A DNA stretch of 64,000 nucleotides, from the NCBI GenBank assembly GCA_963738135.1, contig CAVTVK010000004.1, positions 372,001-436,000 of the forward strand, given 5' to 3'. The stretch comes from Bog-473 sp963738135. Its GTDB lineage: Bacteria > Actinomycetota > Acidimicrobiia > Acidimicrobiales > RAAP-2. Every line of letters begins with the position of its first letter. The first letter of the stretch is position 1. The notes under the pieces were generated by a model. The model had not been told where the DNA came from and did no database searches. It saw only the letters and a program-made list of their open reading frames with translations. The position numbers and the translations under genes are program-made. Positions 34,896 through 44,043 of the stretch are shown one piece after another.

Positions 34896-36254
34896 ATGAC
34901 CATCGACCACCAAGGCTCACCCCTCGGCGTCCCCCACGGGGTCGAGGTCCCCGACCGGATCCCCAAGGAGCGCTACTACGACCCCGAGTTCTTCGCCCTC
35001 GAGGCCGAGCGGCTGTGGCCCCGGGTGTGGCAGATGGCCTGTCGGCTCGAGGAGATCCCCGCGGCGCGCGACTTCGTCGAGTACGAGATCTTGGACCGCT
35101 CCGTCGTGGTGGTGCGCACCGACGACGGGGTGCGCGCCTTCGAGAACTCGTGCCGCCACCGCGGCGTCAAGGTCATAGAGGGCCGCGGCACCCTCAAGAG
35201 CGGCTTCACCTGCCCCTTCCACGGCTGGTGCTACGGCCTCGACGGGGCCAACACCTTTGTCTCGAAGGCCAGGTCGTTCTCGGCGCACAACCTCGAGAAG
35301 GGCGACATCGACCTGGTCCCGGTGCGCTGCGAGGTCTGGGGCGGCTGCGCCTGGATCAACCTGGACCCCTCCGCCCCGCCGTTGCGCGACTGCATCGAGC
35401 CCTTCGCCTCCATCTGCGACGCCTGGAAGGTCGAGGCCATGCGCACCGAGTGGTGGCATGCCTTCAGGCTCCCGGCCAACTGGAAGCTGGCCCAAGAGGC
35501 CTTCTTGGAGCAGTACCACGTGATCGAGACCCATCCCGAGCTGGTCATCCCCAAGCGCTTCGCCCCCAAGGACCCGGGCTCTTTCGACCCCGCCGTCTTC
35601 GTCGACGCCGAGCTGCACTATCTGCGGGTCATGAGCGAGGGCATGGCCGGCATGGTCCATGCCAACGACGTGGCCGTGGCCGAGCGCCAGCGCACCATGG
35701 CGCTGAGCAGCGACCCCCAAGAGGCCATGGAGACCTGGCACCGCACGCTCAACGACGCCGTGGTGGCCTGGCACAGCGAGAGGGGCTCGAGCATCCCCGA
35801 CCTCAACGAGCTGGTGGCCCAGGGCATCGGCGAGACGATGTACTACTGCTTCCCCCACTACTTCGTGCTCCCCATGTACTCGAGTGCCAGCGCCTATCGG
35901 TTCCGGCCCTTGGGACCAGAAGAGACCCTCATGGAGATCTGGTCCCTCACCCGTTACCCCCAAGGTCAAGAGCCCAAAGCGCCCGGCCCACCACAAATCT
36001 GGGCCCACGACGACCCGAGGGTCCCGCCCATCCCCACCCAGGACTTCTCCAACCTGCCCCGCCAGCAAAAGGGCCTGCACAACAAGGGCTTCGAGTACAT
36101 GCGGCTCGCAGAGGGCATCGAAGGTGGCATCGCCAACTTCGAGCGCACCCTCGACGGCTACTTGGCCGGGCTCTCCGACGACCAGCTCGCCCCGGCGCTG
36201 CGTGCGATCAACCTCAACCCTTTGGAGCGACCCGTGGTCGATCTGGGGTTCTGA
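34896..36254 (+). CDS. Rieske ring-hydroxylating oxygenase alpha subunit, copy 2 (intact)
   Basis: A 452-residue alpha subunit. The Rieske [2Fe-2S] site is C86-x-H88 and C106-xx-H109 (CRHRG, CPFHG). The mononuclear iron site is in the C-terminal catalytic domain, with H208 and H213 in EQYHVIETH preceded by the usual NWKLAQEAFLE helix. The enzyme would hydroxylate a ring with O2, taking electrons from a ferredoxin/reductase not seen here. ATG 34896 was preferred to an upstream GTG because AAGGACC precedes it and copy 1 starts at the same place. The N-terminal seven codons differ from copy 1; from codon 8 the two are almost identical. Confidence 0.93.
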   Translation: MTIDHQGSPLGVPHGVEVPDRIPKERYYDPEFFALEAERLWPRVWQMACRLEEIPAARDFVEYEILDRSVVVVRTDDGVRAFENSCRHRGVKVIEGRGTLKSGFTCPFHGWCYGLDGANTFVSKARSFSAHNLEKGDIDLVPVRCEVWGGCAWINLDPSAPPLRDCIEPFASICDAWKVEAMRTEWWHAFRLPANWKLAQEAFLEQYHVIETHPELVIPKRFAPKDPGSFDPAVFVDAELHYLRVMSEGMAGMVHANDVAVAERQRTMALSSDPQEAMETWHRTLNDAVVAWHSERGSSIPDLNELVAQGIGETMYYCFPHYFVLPMYSSASAYRFRPLGPEETLMEIWSLTRYPQGQEPKAPGPPQIWAHDDPRVPPIPTQDFSNLPRQQKGLHNKGFEYMRLAEGIEGGIANFERTLDGYLAGLSDDQLAPALRAINLNPLERPVVDLGF

Positions 36255-36260
36255 GGGGGG
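34915..36260 (+). repeat. Inverted repeat, right arm (Rieske gene copy 2)
   Basis: 1346 nt matching 1160-2506 in opposite orientation; the length differs by the one base that breaks the frame in copy 1. Upstream and downstream sequences are unrelated, apart from P450 paralogues lying near each arm. Confidence 0.93.
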
Positions 36261-36449
36261 CGGGACCGCCCTCGGGGCATGTCCCATCGGAGCGAATCAG
36301 ATGATTTCCGTTCGCGAGTCCGTTTCTCTTGCATCCGACGGGAGAACGAGACGTCCCTTGACCTCCTCGCCTTACATTGGACGGAGGCAAGACAACCCGG
36401 GAGGCTCGCCAGACAGCGACCTGCAGGGGCGCTCGAGAGGAGTCGGACC

Positions 36450-36896
36450 ATGGCCAAATCGTTGTACACAGCGCAAGCCCACGTGACGGGTGGGCGGGAC
36501 CAGGGGCACGGGGTCACCAGCGACGGGCAACTCGATCTTCAACTCCGCACCCCCGTCGAAATGGGCGGGGACGGTGGAGGGACGAACCCCGAGCAGCTCT
36601 TCGCCGTGGGCTACGCCGCCTGCTTCGAAGGAGCGCTCGGCGTCGTCGGACGTCGGGAGAAGGTGGATCTCGGCGCAGTGTCCATCGAGTCAGAGGTCAG
36701 CCTCATCACCACCGAGAACCGTGGATTCAATGTCGCCGTCGGACTCGATGTCTCCCTTCCGGGAATCGACGATCCCGAGCTCGCCGTCTCGATCGTGGCT
36801 GCGGCCCATGAGGTGTGCCCCTACTCCAACGCCACTCGTGGCAACGTCGAGGTGACCTTGAAGGCCAACGGCAATGCGGTGGCAACCGCTGGGTGA
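36450..36896 (+). CDS. Organic hydroperoxide resistance protein (Ohr/OsmC family)
   Basis: A 148-residue Ohr-type peroxidase: SLYTAQAHVTGGRDQGHGV, LRTPVEMGGDGGGTNPEQLFAVGYAACFEGAL with the first reactive cysteine, and AHEVCPYSNATRGNVEV with the second. It reduces organic peroxides using a thiol partner. GAGAGGAG lies upstream of the ATG. Stands alone behind the Rieske gene; peroxide damage from uncoupled oxygenases would make this a useful companion (inference). Confidence 0.93.
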   Translation: MAKSLYTAQAHVTGGRDQGHGVTSDGQLDLQLRTPVEMGGDGGGTNPEQLFAVGYAACFEGALGVVGRREKVDLGAVSIESEVSLITTENRGFNVAVGLDVSLPGIDDPELAVSIVAAAHEVCPYSNATRGNVEVTLKANGNAVATAG

Positions 36897-36966
36897 CGAT
36901 CGGTTGACGTAGCCTCGAGCACCATGGCCGGGCAGCTCGCATGGTGATCGGGGCGGCTCGGGGTTG

Positions 36967-37825
36967 ATGGATCGACGTACCTTCCTGCGTGGGGCCACCG
37001 TGGTCGGAAGCGGGGTGATCGCGGGCGGCGCGGTGGCGGGGTGCTCCGGTACGAATCCGGACTCCTCGGGCGCCGGCGGTGGCACCTCCCCATCGTCCAC
37101 GACGGGTCATGGCCCGCCCGATTGGTCAGAACTGGCCGCCTCTCTCGTGGGTCACCCTGCTCCACCCGGGTGACAACGGTTACGCGGCGGCCGGGCACCT
37201 GTACAACTCCGTCCTACACGGCCATCGCCCAGTGACGCCGGATCAGCGGTGCCTCGCTTTCGCGCGAGAACACAACGTGGAAGTGGTGGCGCGCTCGGGC
37301 GGGCACAGCTACGGCGGCTACTCGTCCTGTCCTGGTCTGGTCATCGACGTCACGAACATGGACCAGGTCTCGGTGGACGGCGCGGTCGGCGGGGCCGGTC
37401 GAAAGCTCGCCACGGTGGGAGCCGGCACCGTCCTCATCGATGCCTACAGCCAGCTGGCGGCGCAGGGTCTCCTCGTGCCCGGCGGCTCGTGTCCCACGGT
37501 GGGGATCGCCGGCCTCGCGCTCGGCGGTGGGGTCGGAGTGTTCTCGAGGGCTACGGGCTCACGTGCGATCAGCTCCTGACCGTCGAGATCGTGTCGGCGG
37601 ACGGGGTCTTGCGGCGGTGCGGGCCCGGGCAGGACGAGGATCTGTACTGGGCCTGCCGCGGCGGGGGCGGCGGGAACTTCGGCGTCGTCACATCGTTCGG
37701 GTTTGGCAGCCGTCCCATTCCTGAAGCCATCACGCTCTTCACGCTCGAGTGGCCCTGGGGGGCGGCCCGCCGCGTGCTCGACGCCTGGCTCCGTTGGATG
37801 CCGACTGCACCCGGTGAGCTCTGGG
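36967..37825 (+). pseudogene. FAD-linked (berberine-bridge-type) oxidase, truncated and frameshifted
   Basis: The N-terminal ~290 residues of a secreted FAD-linked oxidase. The Tat-lipoprotein signal is visible: RRTFLRG near residue 3 and the lipobox AVAGC. FAD domain: ARSGGHSYGGYS (His for covalent FAD), LVPGGSCPTVGIAGLALGGGVG and GLTCDQLL (the cysteine fits bicovalent FAD). Two frame changes occur near 37150 and 37550. After AWLRWMPTAPGELWA the homology stops at about 37825, where sequence resembling the 3' end of the neighbouring solute-binding gene begins. The substrate-binding and BBE C-terminal parts are missing, so this is a broken gene. Confidence 0.8.
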
Positions 37826-37827
37826 CG

Positions 37828-37896
37828 CTTTGCTCAGGAAGAGATGCCCCAGTCCTCGGCTCTGCTTTGCTCAGGAAGAGATGCTCCAGTTCTCGG
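37828..37896. repeat. Two imperfect 32-bp direct repeats at a junction
   Basis: GCTTTGCTCAGGAAGAGATG occurs at 37828 and again at 37864, and the match continues for about 12 nt with two differences. The second copy is the 3' end of the solute-binding gene (read leftward it ends ENWSISS and stop); the first would encode EDWGISS and stop. So a second, diverged copy of that gene's tail abuts the truncated oxidase. This suggests recombination between paralogous binding-protein genes or a local duplication. Confidence 0.8.
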
Positions 37897-39590
37897 CGTT
37901 CCAGGTCACGCCCACGCTCGAGGTATTGGGCAACACGCCCCTCAGGTTGTTCGACCAGGCGTAGAACTGCGGCGTTTGGTACAGCGGCAGGGTGACCATG
38001 GTCTGCCACAAGATCCGGTCGGCCTTGTTGTAGTCACTCACCTCTGTGGACGCGCTGCGAGCCGCCGAGCCTTGGCTCATGAGTGCATCGACTTGTGGCG
38101 TTGGCCGAGTGCGTCCAGTTGAATCCGCACATCGCGCTGTTGGTGTAGGAGCAGTAGATGGGCTGGTTCCCCGAGACGAACGGCGTGGTGAACCAGGCGA
38201 ACTCGGCGATCTGGTAGATCCCGGCCGGGAGGTTGTTCCCGAAGGTTTCGGCGTCGGTAGTTCTGGACGTTGATCTTGATCCCGATCGCCTTCATCTGGG
38301 CCTGAAACAGGACCTCCGTCTGCGAACGGATGCTGTTCCCCGACGTCGCACTGATGGTGAACGTCAGATCCTTGCCCTTCTGCGGCCCGTAATCGGGCTG
38401 GAAGTAGCCGTCCGAGCCCTTCTTGAATCCCAACTTTTGCAGCAGGCTGCGCGAGAGGCCTGGGTTGTAGGCGTACCCGGTGGCGTCGTAGCCCTTTTGC
38501 GAGGGCACCAGCATGCGACTCCCCAACGGGGTGATGCCCTTGGAGATCTGGCCGACGGTGCGGGCGATGATGGATCGGCGGTTCACGCCATGAGCCATGG
38601 CCTCACGAACCTGCAGCTTGGCCAAGTAGGGGTCGGCCTGGTTGAAGTCGAAGTGCTCGAACTCGAGACCGGGCAGCGTGACCTTCGTCGTGTTCGGCAC
38701 CTGGTTGGCCGTCTGCACGATGGAGAGGTTCACCGTCGACGGGTTGAGGATGTTGATCTCCTTGTTCTGCAGTGCCGGCACGAGCTGGTTGTCAGTCCGA
38801 GAAGAACTGGAAGACGAGTTTGTTCAGCTTGGCCGGAGTGCCCCAGTACTTCGGGTTGCGGGTCAGGACGACCGACTGGCCGGCGTCGTAGCTCTGGATT
38901 TTGAACCAACTGCCCGAAATGACCTGGGCCGGGCCGGTAAAGCCCGTGTTCCAGCCAACCGTGCGTGCAATGTGAGCAGGGACGATGTTCGTGTAGATCG
39001 ACTCGCCAGTCGGCAAAGGACGGCTTGAAGGTCACCGTGATCGTGCGCCCGTTCGGACACAGCCCGGCGTTGCGGTCCGCAGCACTCCCGGAGGCACAGG
39101 CAGCACCCCCCGAGGGATCCGAGCCGACGACCGACTGGATCTGGCTGTAGCCGGCCGTCGACGCCGCATCGTAGGGTTGGCCGCCGAGATCGGTGTAGGC
39201 CGGGTTCCCGCTCTGCGCCTGCCAGTTGTAGATGAAGTCGTCCGCCGTGATCGGTGTCCCGTCTGACCAGACCGCCTTCGGGTTCAACGTGTAGACCACG
39301 GTCTGTGGGCTCTGGCTGGTGACGCGGGCGGTCACCAGGAGCTGGCTGTTCAGGATCGGTTGCAGCTTGTTGTTCACGATGAAGGCCTGTGGCCACACCA
39401 TGTTCATGATCTCCTGCAGGGTCAACTCCGAGGCCGCCGACGTGTTGATGTTGAATCCAGCCAAGTCCTCGTCGAGAGCCATGGTGGCCGTCCCACCCGC
39501 CGTCGATGCTCCACTCGGTGATGGCGACGCGGCGATGGCCGACACGCCGAGCGTGGCGGTTGCCAGAACCGCGAGGACCGTCCGCTGCAA
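37871..39590 (-). CDS. ABC transporter substrate-binding protein, family 5 (oligopeptide type), several frame changes
   Basis: About 570 residues of a dipeptide/oligopeptide-type binding protein. Signal peptide (VLAVLATATLGVSAIAASPSPSGA), then WPQAFIVNNKLQPILN, VYTLNPKAVWSDGTPITADDF, ITVTFKPSFADW, SWFKIQSYDAGQSVVLTRNPKYW, VREAMAHGVNRRSI and the C-terminal LPLYQTPQFYAWSNNL. At least four frame changes are needed (near 39000, 38790, 38250 and 38090). The start in this frame is TTG; an ATG a few codons earlier lies in another frame, so the true N-terminus may also be shifted. No permease or ATPase genes follow. Confidence 0.78.
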
Positions 39591-39643
39591 CAGAATCTCT
39601 CATCGTCATTCGACCGGCTGCAGATTCTCGTCGAGCAGCGAGA

Positions 39644-41016
39644 TCACTCCTCCCCGGCCATCGCTCGGAACAGCCCCTGCCTCGCCCGTCGGCGTCGTGC
39701 AGCACGACGCGGTCACGTCCCTCGTGTTTGGCCTGCATCAGAGCGTCGTCAGCCCGGCGGAGGATGGCAGCGAGTTCCTCGCCTGGCTCGCACTCCGTGA
39801 CGCCGAAGCTCACGGTGAACTTGGGGAGTCCGCCGACGGTGATGGCGGCGTCGAGCTGGGAGCGGACGGTGTTCAGCGCTCGGGTCGCATCGACGGCTGA
39901 GCAGTCCGGGAAGGCGATGGCGAATTCCTCGCCTCCGTAGCGCGATGCGACGTCACTGGTGCGCAGGGTGTCTCGCAGGACACGCGAGAAGAGTCGCAGC
40001 GCCCGGTCTCCCGTTTCATGCCCATAGGTGTCGTTCAGGACCTTGAAGTGGTCGAGGTCGGCCATCGCCATCGTCACAGGGTGGAGGTGAGCAGGGATGG
40101 CGGCGACCCGTTCGGAGAACGATCGACGATTGAGTAGGCCGGTGAGGGTGTCGGTCGAAGCCTGCAACTGTGTCTCGGCCATGACTCTGAGCAGTCCGAT
40201 GCGCGCCCCGGCCAACTTGGCCAGTGTGGCCAGATCGTCCACGTGATCGTCGTCCACCTTCGCCCCGGGCTCGCCCGTGGCATGGATCACACCCACCGTG
40301 CGCCCCATGATCGAAACGGGTACGCAAAGGGCAGACAGCCGGCCTTCGGGGCGGTTGCGCAGCTTGGGGCAGGCGTCGAGGTGGTCACTGTCCATGAACT
40401 CTTGAATCTGCGCCCGTCGCGCCGCCGGGCAACGGTCCGGCGAGTCGACACCGCAACTCGGTGGCTTCCCGTCGGGACCGACGGCGGCCATGCGATGGAG
40501 GTGCGCGTGACTGTTGTCAGCCAGGAGGAGTTCGGCGGGAGCATCGGGCAACACGCTGGAGAATGATCGTTCGATGACTTCAATTACCTCGGGCTCGCCC
40601 TCGGCCATGTCGAGTGCGTTGGCCAGGCGACTTTCGAAGCGCTGACGTTGCACCTGGGCGTCACGGACCTGGGCCTGGTGGTCGGCATCCGACATCGCGG
40701 CGCTGAGCTCCGCATTCAAGCGGTCGGCGTCGGCGACGGCGGTGCTCAACTCGGTGTTCAGTCCGCGGACCTTCTCGTCGGTGCGCCGTTGCTGGCGCTC
40801 ACCCAAGACGACCAGCACGAAGGCCAACGGCAACATGAGCGCCATGATGATGCCGACCGCCAGGAGGTCGGCGTAGATCCCCGAAGCCAGCGCCTGGCCC
40901 GCCATCATGCACGGGACGAAGATGGCGCCGAAGGCGCCGAGGGCGATGATCGGACTGATCAAGCGGAAGCGGGCCGAGCGCGCGACCTCCCCAGACCACT
41001 CCTCCTCGGTGACCAT
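39644..41016 (-). CDS. Membrane diguanylate cyclase with GAF and GGDEF domains
   Basis: About 455 residues. Two membrane helices at the N-terminus (residues ~15-60), a coiled coil of about 50 residues, a GAF domain (about 125-250, CVPVSIMGRTVGVIHATGE), then GGDEF (about 285-445). The active loop is GGEEF in ASRYGGEEFAIAF and the inhibitory RxxD (RTSD) lies five residues before it, so product inhibition is expected. It makes cyclic di-GMP from GTP. ATG 41016 has GGGGGAGC upstream. Past DRVVLHDAD the frame does not stop; one frame change would end it at 39644 or 39606, so the exact 3' end is uncertain. Confidence 0.87.
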
Positions 41017-41259
41017 GTTTTGCTCCCCCTTCGCCGGTCCCAATTTCCACGTCGACCTCGGCACGTGGCCTGCGGACGGCACAACTCAAAAGGTCTCGTC
41101 TGTCCGGACCGTGATCTTTAGGCTCTCCTGAAAGTGGGGTTGCTGGTTGGGCGACAGATCGAAAAATTGATCAAAGGTTGGGCTGACGAGGCGCCATTTC
41201 ACCTGGTGCGTCCGAAATGCCAAGCTCTCGGCACACCGACGAAATTGGGGAGCGAGCTC

Positions 41260-43563
41260 GTGGGACGGATCGAATTCCAGGGAAGGATCGGCAACGACTG
41301 GCGCGACTCGGAGCCGTGGTGGCCGCCACTGCCAGCGCCGCCTGAAAATGCGCCCAACGTGGTGCTGATCGTGCTCGACGACGTCGGGTTTGCTCAGCTC
41401 GGATGCTACGGGTCCGACATCGAGACCCCCTTCATCGACGCCGTCGCCGCCGAGGGCGTGCGACTGACCAATTTTCACACGACTGCACTGTGCTCGCCGA
41501 CGCGGGCGTGCCTTCTTACCGGCCGCAATCACCATCGCAGCGGAATGGGCCGGGTGGCCGACCTGGCTTCCGGGTTCCCCGGCTATTGGGGGAGGCCGCC
41601 CCGCGAGAACGGGTTCCTTTCCGAGATGTTGCGGGAGACCGGGTATGCCACGTATGCGGTTGGCAAATGGCACCTGAGCCCGGAGGGCGAGACCAACATG
41701 GCGAACTCAAGGGCGACCTGGCCCCTTGGGCGCGGCTTCGACCGCTGGTACGGCTTCCACGGCGGCGAGACCCACCAATTCGTCCCCGCGCTGTACCACG
41801 ACAACCACGCCGTGCGCCCGCCGTGCTCGATCGCCGAGGGCTACCACCTCAGCGCCGATCTGGCCGACCGGGCCATCGAGTACCTGGGCGACTTGCGCGC
41901 GGTGGACGACGAGTTGCCCTTCTTCTTGTACTTCGCCACGGGCGCCTGTCACTCCCCCCACCATGCCCCGGCCGAGTGGATCGAGCACTACAAGGGTCGC
42001 TTCGCCAAGGGCTGGGACGCCTGGCGCGAGGAAACGTTCACCCGGCAGCTGGCCTCTGGCATCGTGCCGGAGGGAACCGTGTTGACGCCGCGCCCACCGT
42101 GGGTCCCCGCCTGGGAGACGCTCGACGAACGCGAGCGGACGCTGGCCGAGCGGTTTATGGAGTGTTTTGCCGCCTTCTTGTCCTACACCGACGAGCAGAT
42201 CGGCCGGGTGCTCGCTTTCATTGAGGACCTGGGTGACGCCGACGACACGGCAGTGGTCATCGTCTCGGACAACGGGGCCAGCTCCGAGGGCGGCAAAGAC
42301 GGAACGATCAACGAGGGCCGGCTGTCGAATTTCGAGGGCGCCAGTGTCGACGAAATGTACGACCGTATCGATGAGATCGGTGGCCCGCGGAACCACAACA
42401 ACTATCCGTGGGGGTGGACCATGGCGGGGAACACCCCGTTCAAGCGCTGGAAGCGCGAGGTTCACGAGGGCGGCGTAGCGGACCCATGCATCGTCCGCCT
42501 GCCGACTGACCGGCGGGCCACCGCGGGCGGAGGCCTACGCCGGCAGTACGCGCATGCAATCGACATCGCGCCGACGCTGCTCGAGTTGGTCGGCATCGCT
42601 CCGCCAGTCGAGATCGAAGGCGTTATCCAGTCGCACCTCGATGGGACCAGCTTCGCCCATGTGCTCGGCGAAGGAGGAGAGAAGGAGGCGGGTCGGCACC
42701 TCACCCAGCACTTCGAGATGCTCGGTTCACGAGCGATCTATCACGACGGGTGGAAGGCGGTGGCCTACCATCCGGTCGGCCCGATCTACGGCGACGGTCT
42801 GCGGGCCAACGCGCCATGGGACGAGGACGTGTGGGAGCTCTACCGGGTGGCCGAGGACGTGTCGGAGTCACGCGATCGGGCCGCCGAGTTCCCCGAGAGG
42901 GTCGCCGAGCTAGTTGCCCTCTGGTGGGAGGAGGCACGGCGCAATGATGTGCTTCCGCTCGACAACCGCGTGCTCGAGGTCATCGCACACAAGCACGACC
43001 ACCGACGACTCCAGGCGACCTATCGCTATTTTCAAGGCGGCGCTCCGGTCCCGGAGTGGGTGGCCGTCGACACCCGCAACCGGTCCCACGAAATCGGCCT
43101 CACCGTGGAGGTCCCCGACGGCGTCGTGCCGGACGGAACCCTCCTCGCCCTCGGCTGCGCCCTCGGCGGATGGTCCTTCCACGTGCACGACGGCAGGCTG
43201 CGCTATGTGCACAACCTGCACGGCCAGCGTCTCTACGAGGTGGCAGCCGACACCGCGCTTGGTTCGGGTCGCCACGAGGTGGCCTTCCGGTTCGAGAAGG
43301 ACGAGGCGCTGGGAGGCAAGGCCACGCTCGTACAGGACGGCGTGGTGGTCGGATCCGGCGAGGTGAAACGCTTCACTCCGGTGGCCTTCAACGAAGTGAT
43401 GATCGGGCTCACGTGTGGCTACGAATGGGGCCCCGCGATCGGAGGCGACTACGAAGCACCGTTCGCCTTCAACGGAAGCATCGTCAGGGCGGAGGTGACG
43501 GCCACCGGTCCGGTCGTGCGCGACCCCGTCGCAGAGGTAGCGGCAATTCTCGCCTCCCAGTAA
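41260..43563 (+). CDS. Arylsulfatase-type sulfatase
   Basis: A large (767-residue) type I sulfatase. N-terminal GRIGNDWRDSEPWWPP leads to the metal-binding NVVLIVLDDVGFAQLGCYG and the formylglycine motif CSPTRACLLTGRNHHRSGMG (Cys converted by a formylglycine-generating enzyme not present here). Further parts: GKWHLSPEGE, FFLYFATGACHSPHHAP, VIVSDNGASSEGG. The C-terminal 170 residues form a beta-rich domain (GLTVEVPDGVVPDGTLLALGC). GTG 41260 was chosen because GGGGAGCGA precedes it and homology begins there; the frame is open back to 41134. Cleaves a sulfate ester; lacks a clear signal peptide. Confidence 0.9.
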   Translation: MGRIEFQGRIGNDWRDSEPWWPPLPAPPENAPNVVLIVLDDVGFAQLGCYGSDIETPFIDAVAAEGVRLTNFHTTALCSPTRACLLTGRNHHRSGMGRVADLASGFPGYWGRPPRENGFLSEMLRETGYATYAVGKWHLSPEGETNMANSRATWPLGRGFDRWYGFHGGETHQFVPALYHDNHAVRPPCSIAEGYHLSADLADRAIEYLGDLRAVDDELPFFLYFATGACHSPHHAPAEWIEHYKGRFAKGWDAWREETFTRQLASGIVPEGTVLTPRPPWVPAWETLDERERTLAERFMECFAAFLSYTDEQIGRVLAFIEDLGDADDTAVVIVSDNGASSEGGKDGTINEGRLSNFEGASVDEMYDRIDEIGGPRNHNNYPWGWTMAGNTPFKRWKREVHEGGVADPCIVRLPTDRRATAGGGLRRQYAHAIDIAPTLLELVGIAPPVEIEGVIQSHLDGTSFAHVLGEGGEKEAGRHLTQHFEMLGSRAIYHDGWKAVAYHPVGPIYGDGLRANAPWDEDVWELYRVAEDVSESRDRAAEFPERVAELVALWWEEARRNDVLPLDNRVLEVIAHKHDHRRLQATYRYFQGGAPVPEWVAVDTRNRSHEIGLTVEVPDGVVPDGTLLALGCALGGWSFHVHDGRLRYVHNLHGQRLYEVAADTALGSGRHEVAFRFEKDEALGGKATLVQDGVVVGSGEVKRFTPVAFNEVMIGLTCGYEWGPAIGGDYEAPFAFNGSIVRAEVTATGPVVRDPVAEVAAILASQ

Positions 43564-43651
43564 ACGCGCCTGGTCGTGATCGCTCACGCTTGAGATCAGA
43601 ATGCATTCGTCGCAAGGACGCTCGTGTCTGCATCAGGCAGTCGAATGCTCC

Positions 43652-43951
43652 TCAGGCTTCGAGTCCAGGCTCTGGAGGTGCTTCGTGGATCGTCGCCTCC
43701 CACACCCGTGCAGCCGTACGGATTGCCACGAGTCTCGCGACTCCGGCGCCCACTCCCGTGGCGATCGCCCAACTCAACGCATCCGACCAGGCGGCGCGAC
43801 GATCAGCCGGGCGCGGCGGCGGAGCCTGGTGACGCACACCCTTCCAGACTGCCTCCAGACAGCGCTGCGTGACGAGGCCGGCAATGGCTCCGGACCCCAA
43901 GGCGATCACCTTCCAGCTGTAGTTCTTGATGGCAACCACGATGAGCCCCAT
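43652..43951 (-). CDS. DUF4235 membrane protein
   Basis: A 99-residue protein with two membrane segments (VIALGSGAIAGLVTQRCLEAVW and ALSWAIATGVGAGVARLVA) separated by a polar, proline-rich loop. Matches the DUF4235 family of small actinobacterial membrane proteins, whose function is not known. Convergent with the sulfatase. Nothing adjacent suggests a partner. Confidence 0.8.
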   Translation of the reverse strand: MGLIVVAIKNYSWKVIALGSGAIAGLVTQRCLEAVWKGVRHQAPPPRPADRRAAWSDALSWAIATGVGAGVARLVAIRTAARVWEATIHEAPPEPGLEA

Positions 43952-44043
43952 ACCCGGATGCGACCACTACCGAACGCAGCACGAGCGTGGCGAACGATAT
44001 TTTTTTGCGCGCCGTCGCATTCCGCATGAGCCGTCTTGAAGCG

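Noticed and set aside
1160..36260. Composite transposon bounded by the two Rieske copies
   Set aside because: No transposase, terminal inverted repeats or target duplication are visible, and the repeats start and end inside or at the edge of an ordinary gene.
38863..41082. A 739-codon frame that extends the diguanylate cyclase
   Set aside because: The GGDEF domain ends near 39690. The remainder is an out-of-frame reading of the solute-binding gene.
43990..44010. T-run as intrinsic terminator
   Set aside because: No stem precedes the seven Ts, and no rightward gene ends nearby.
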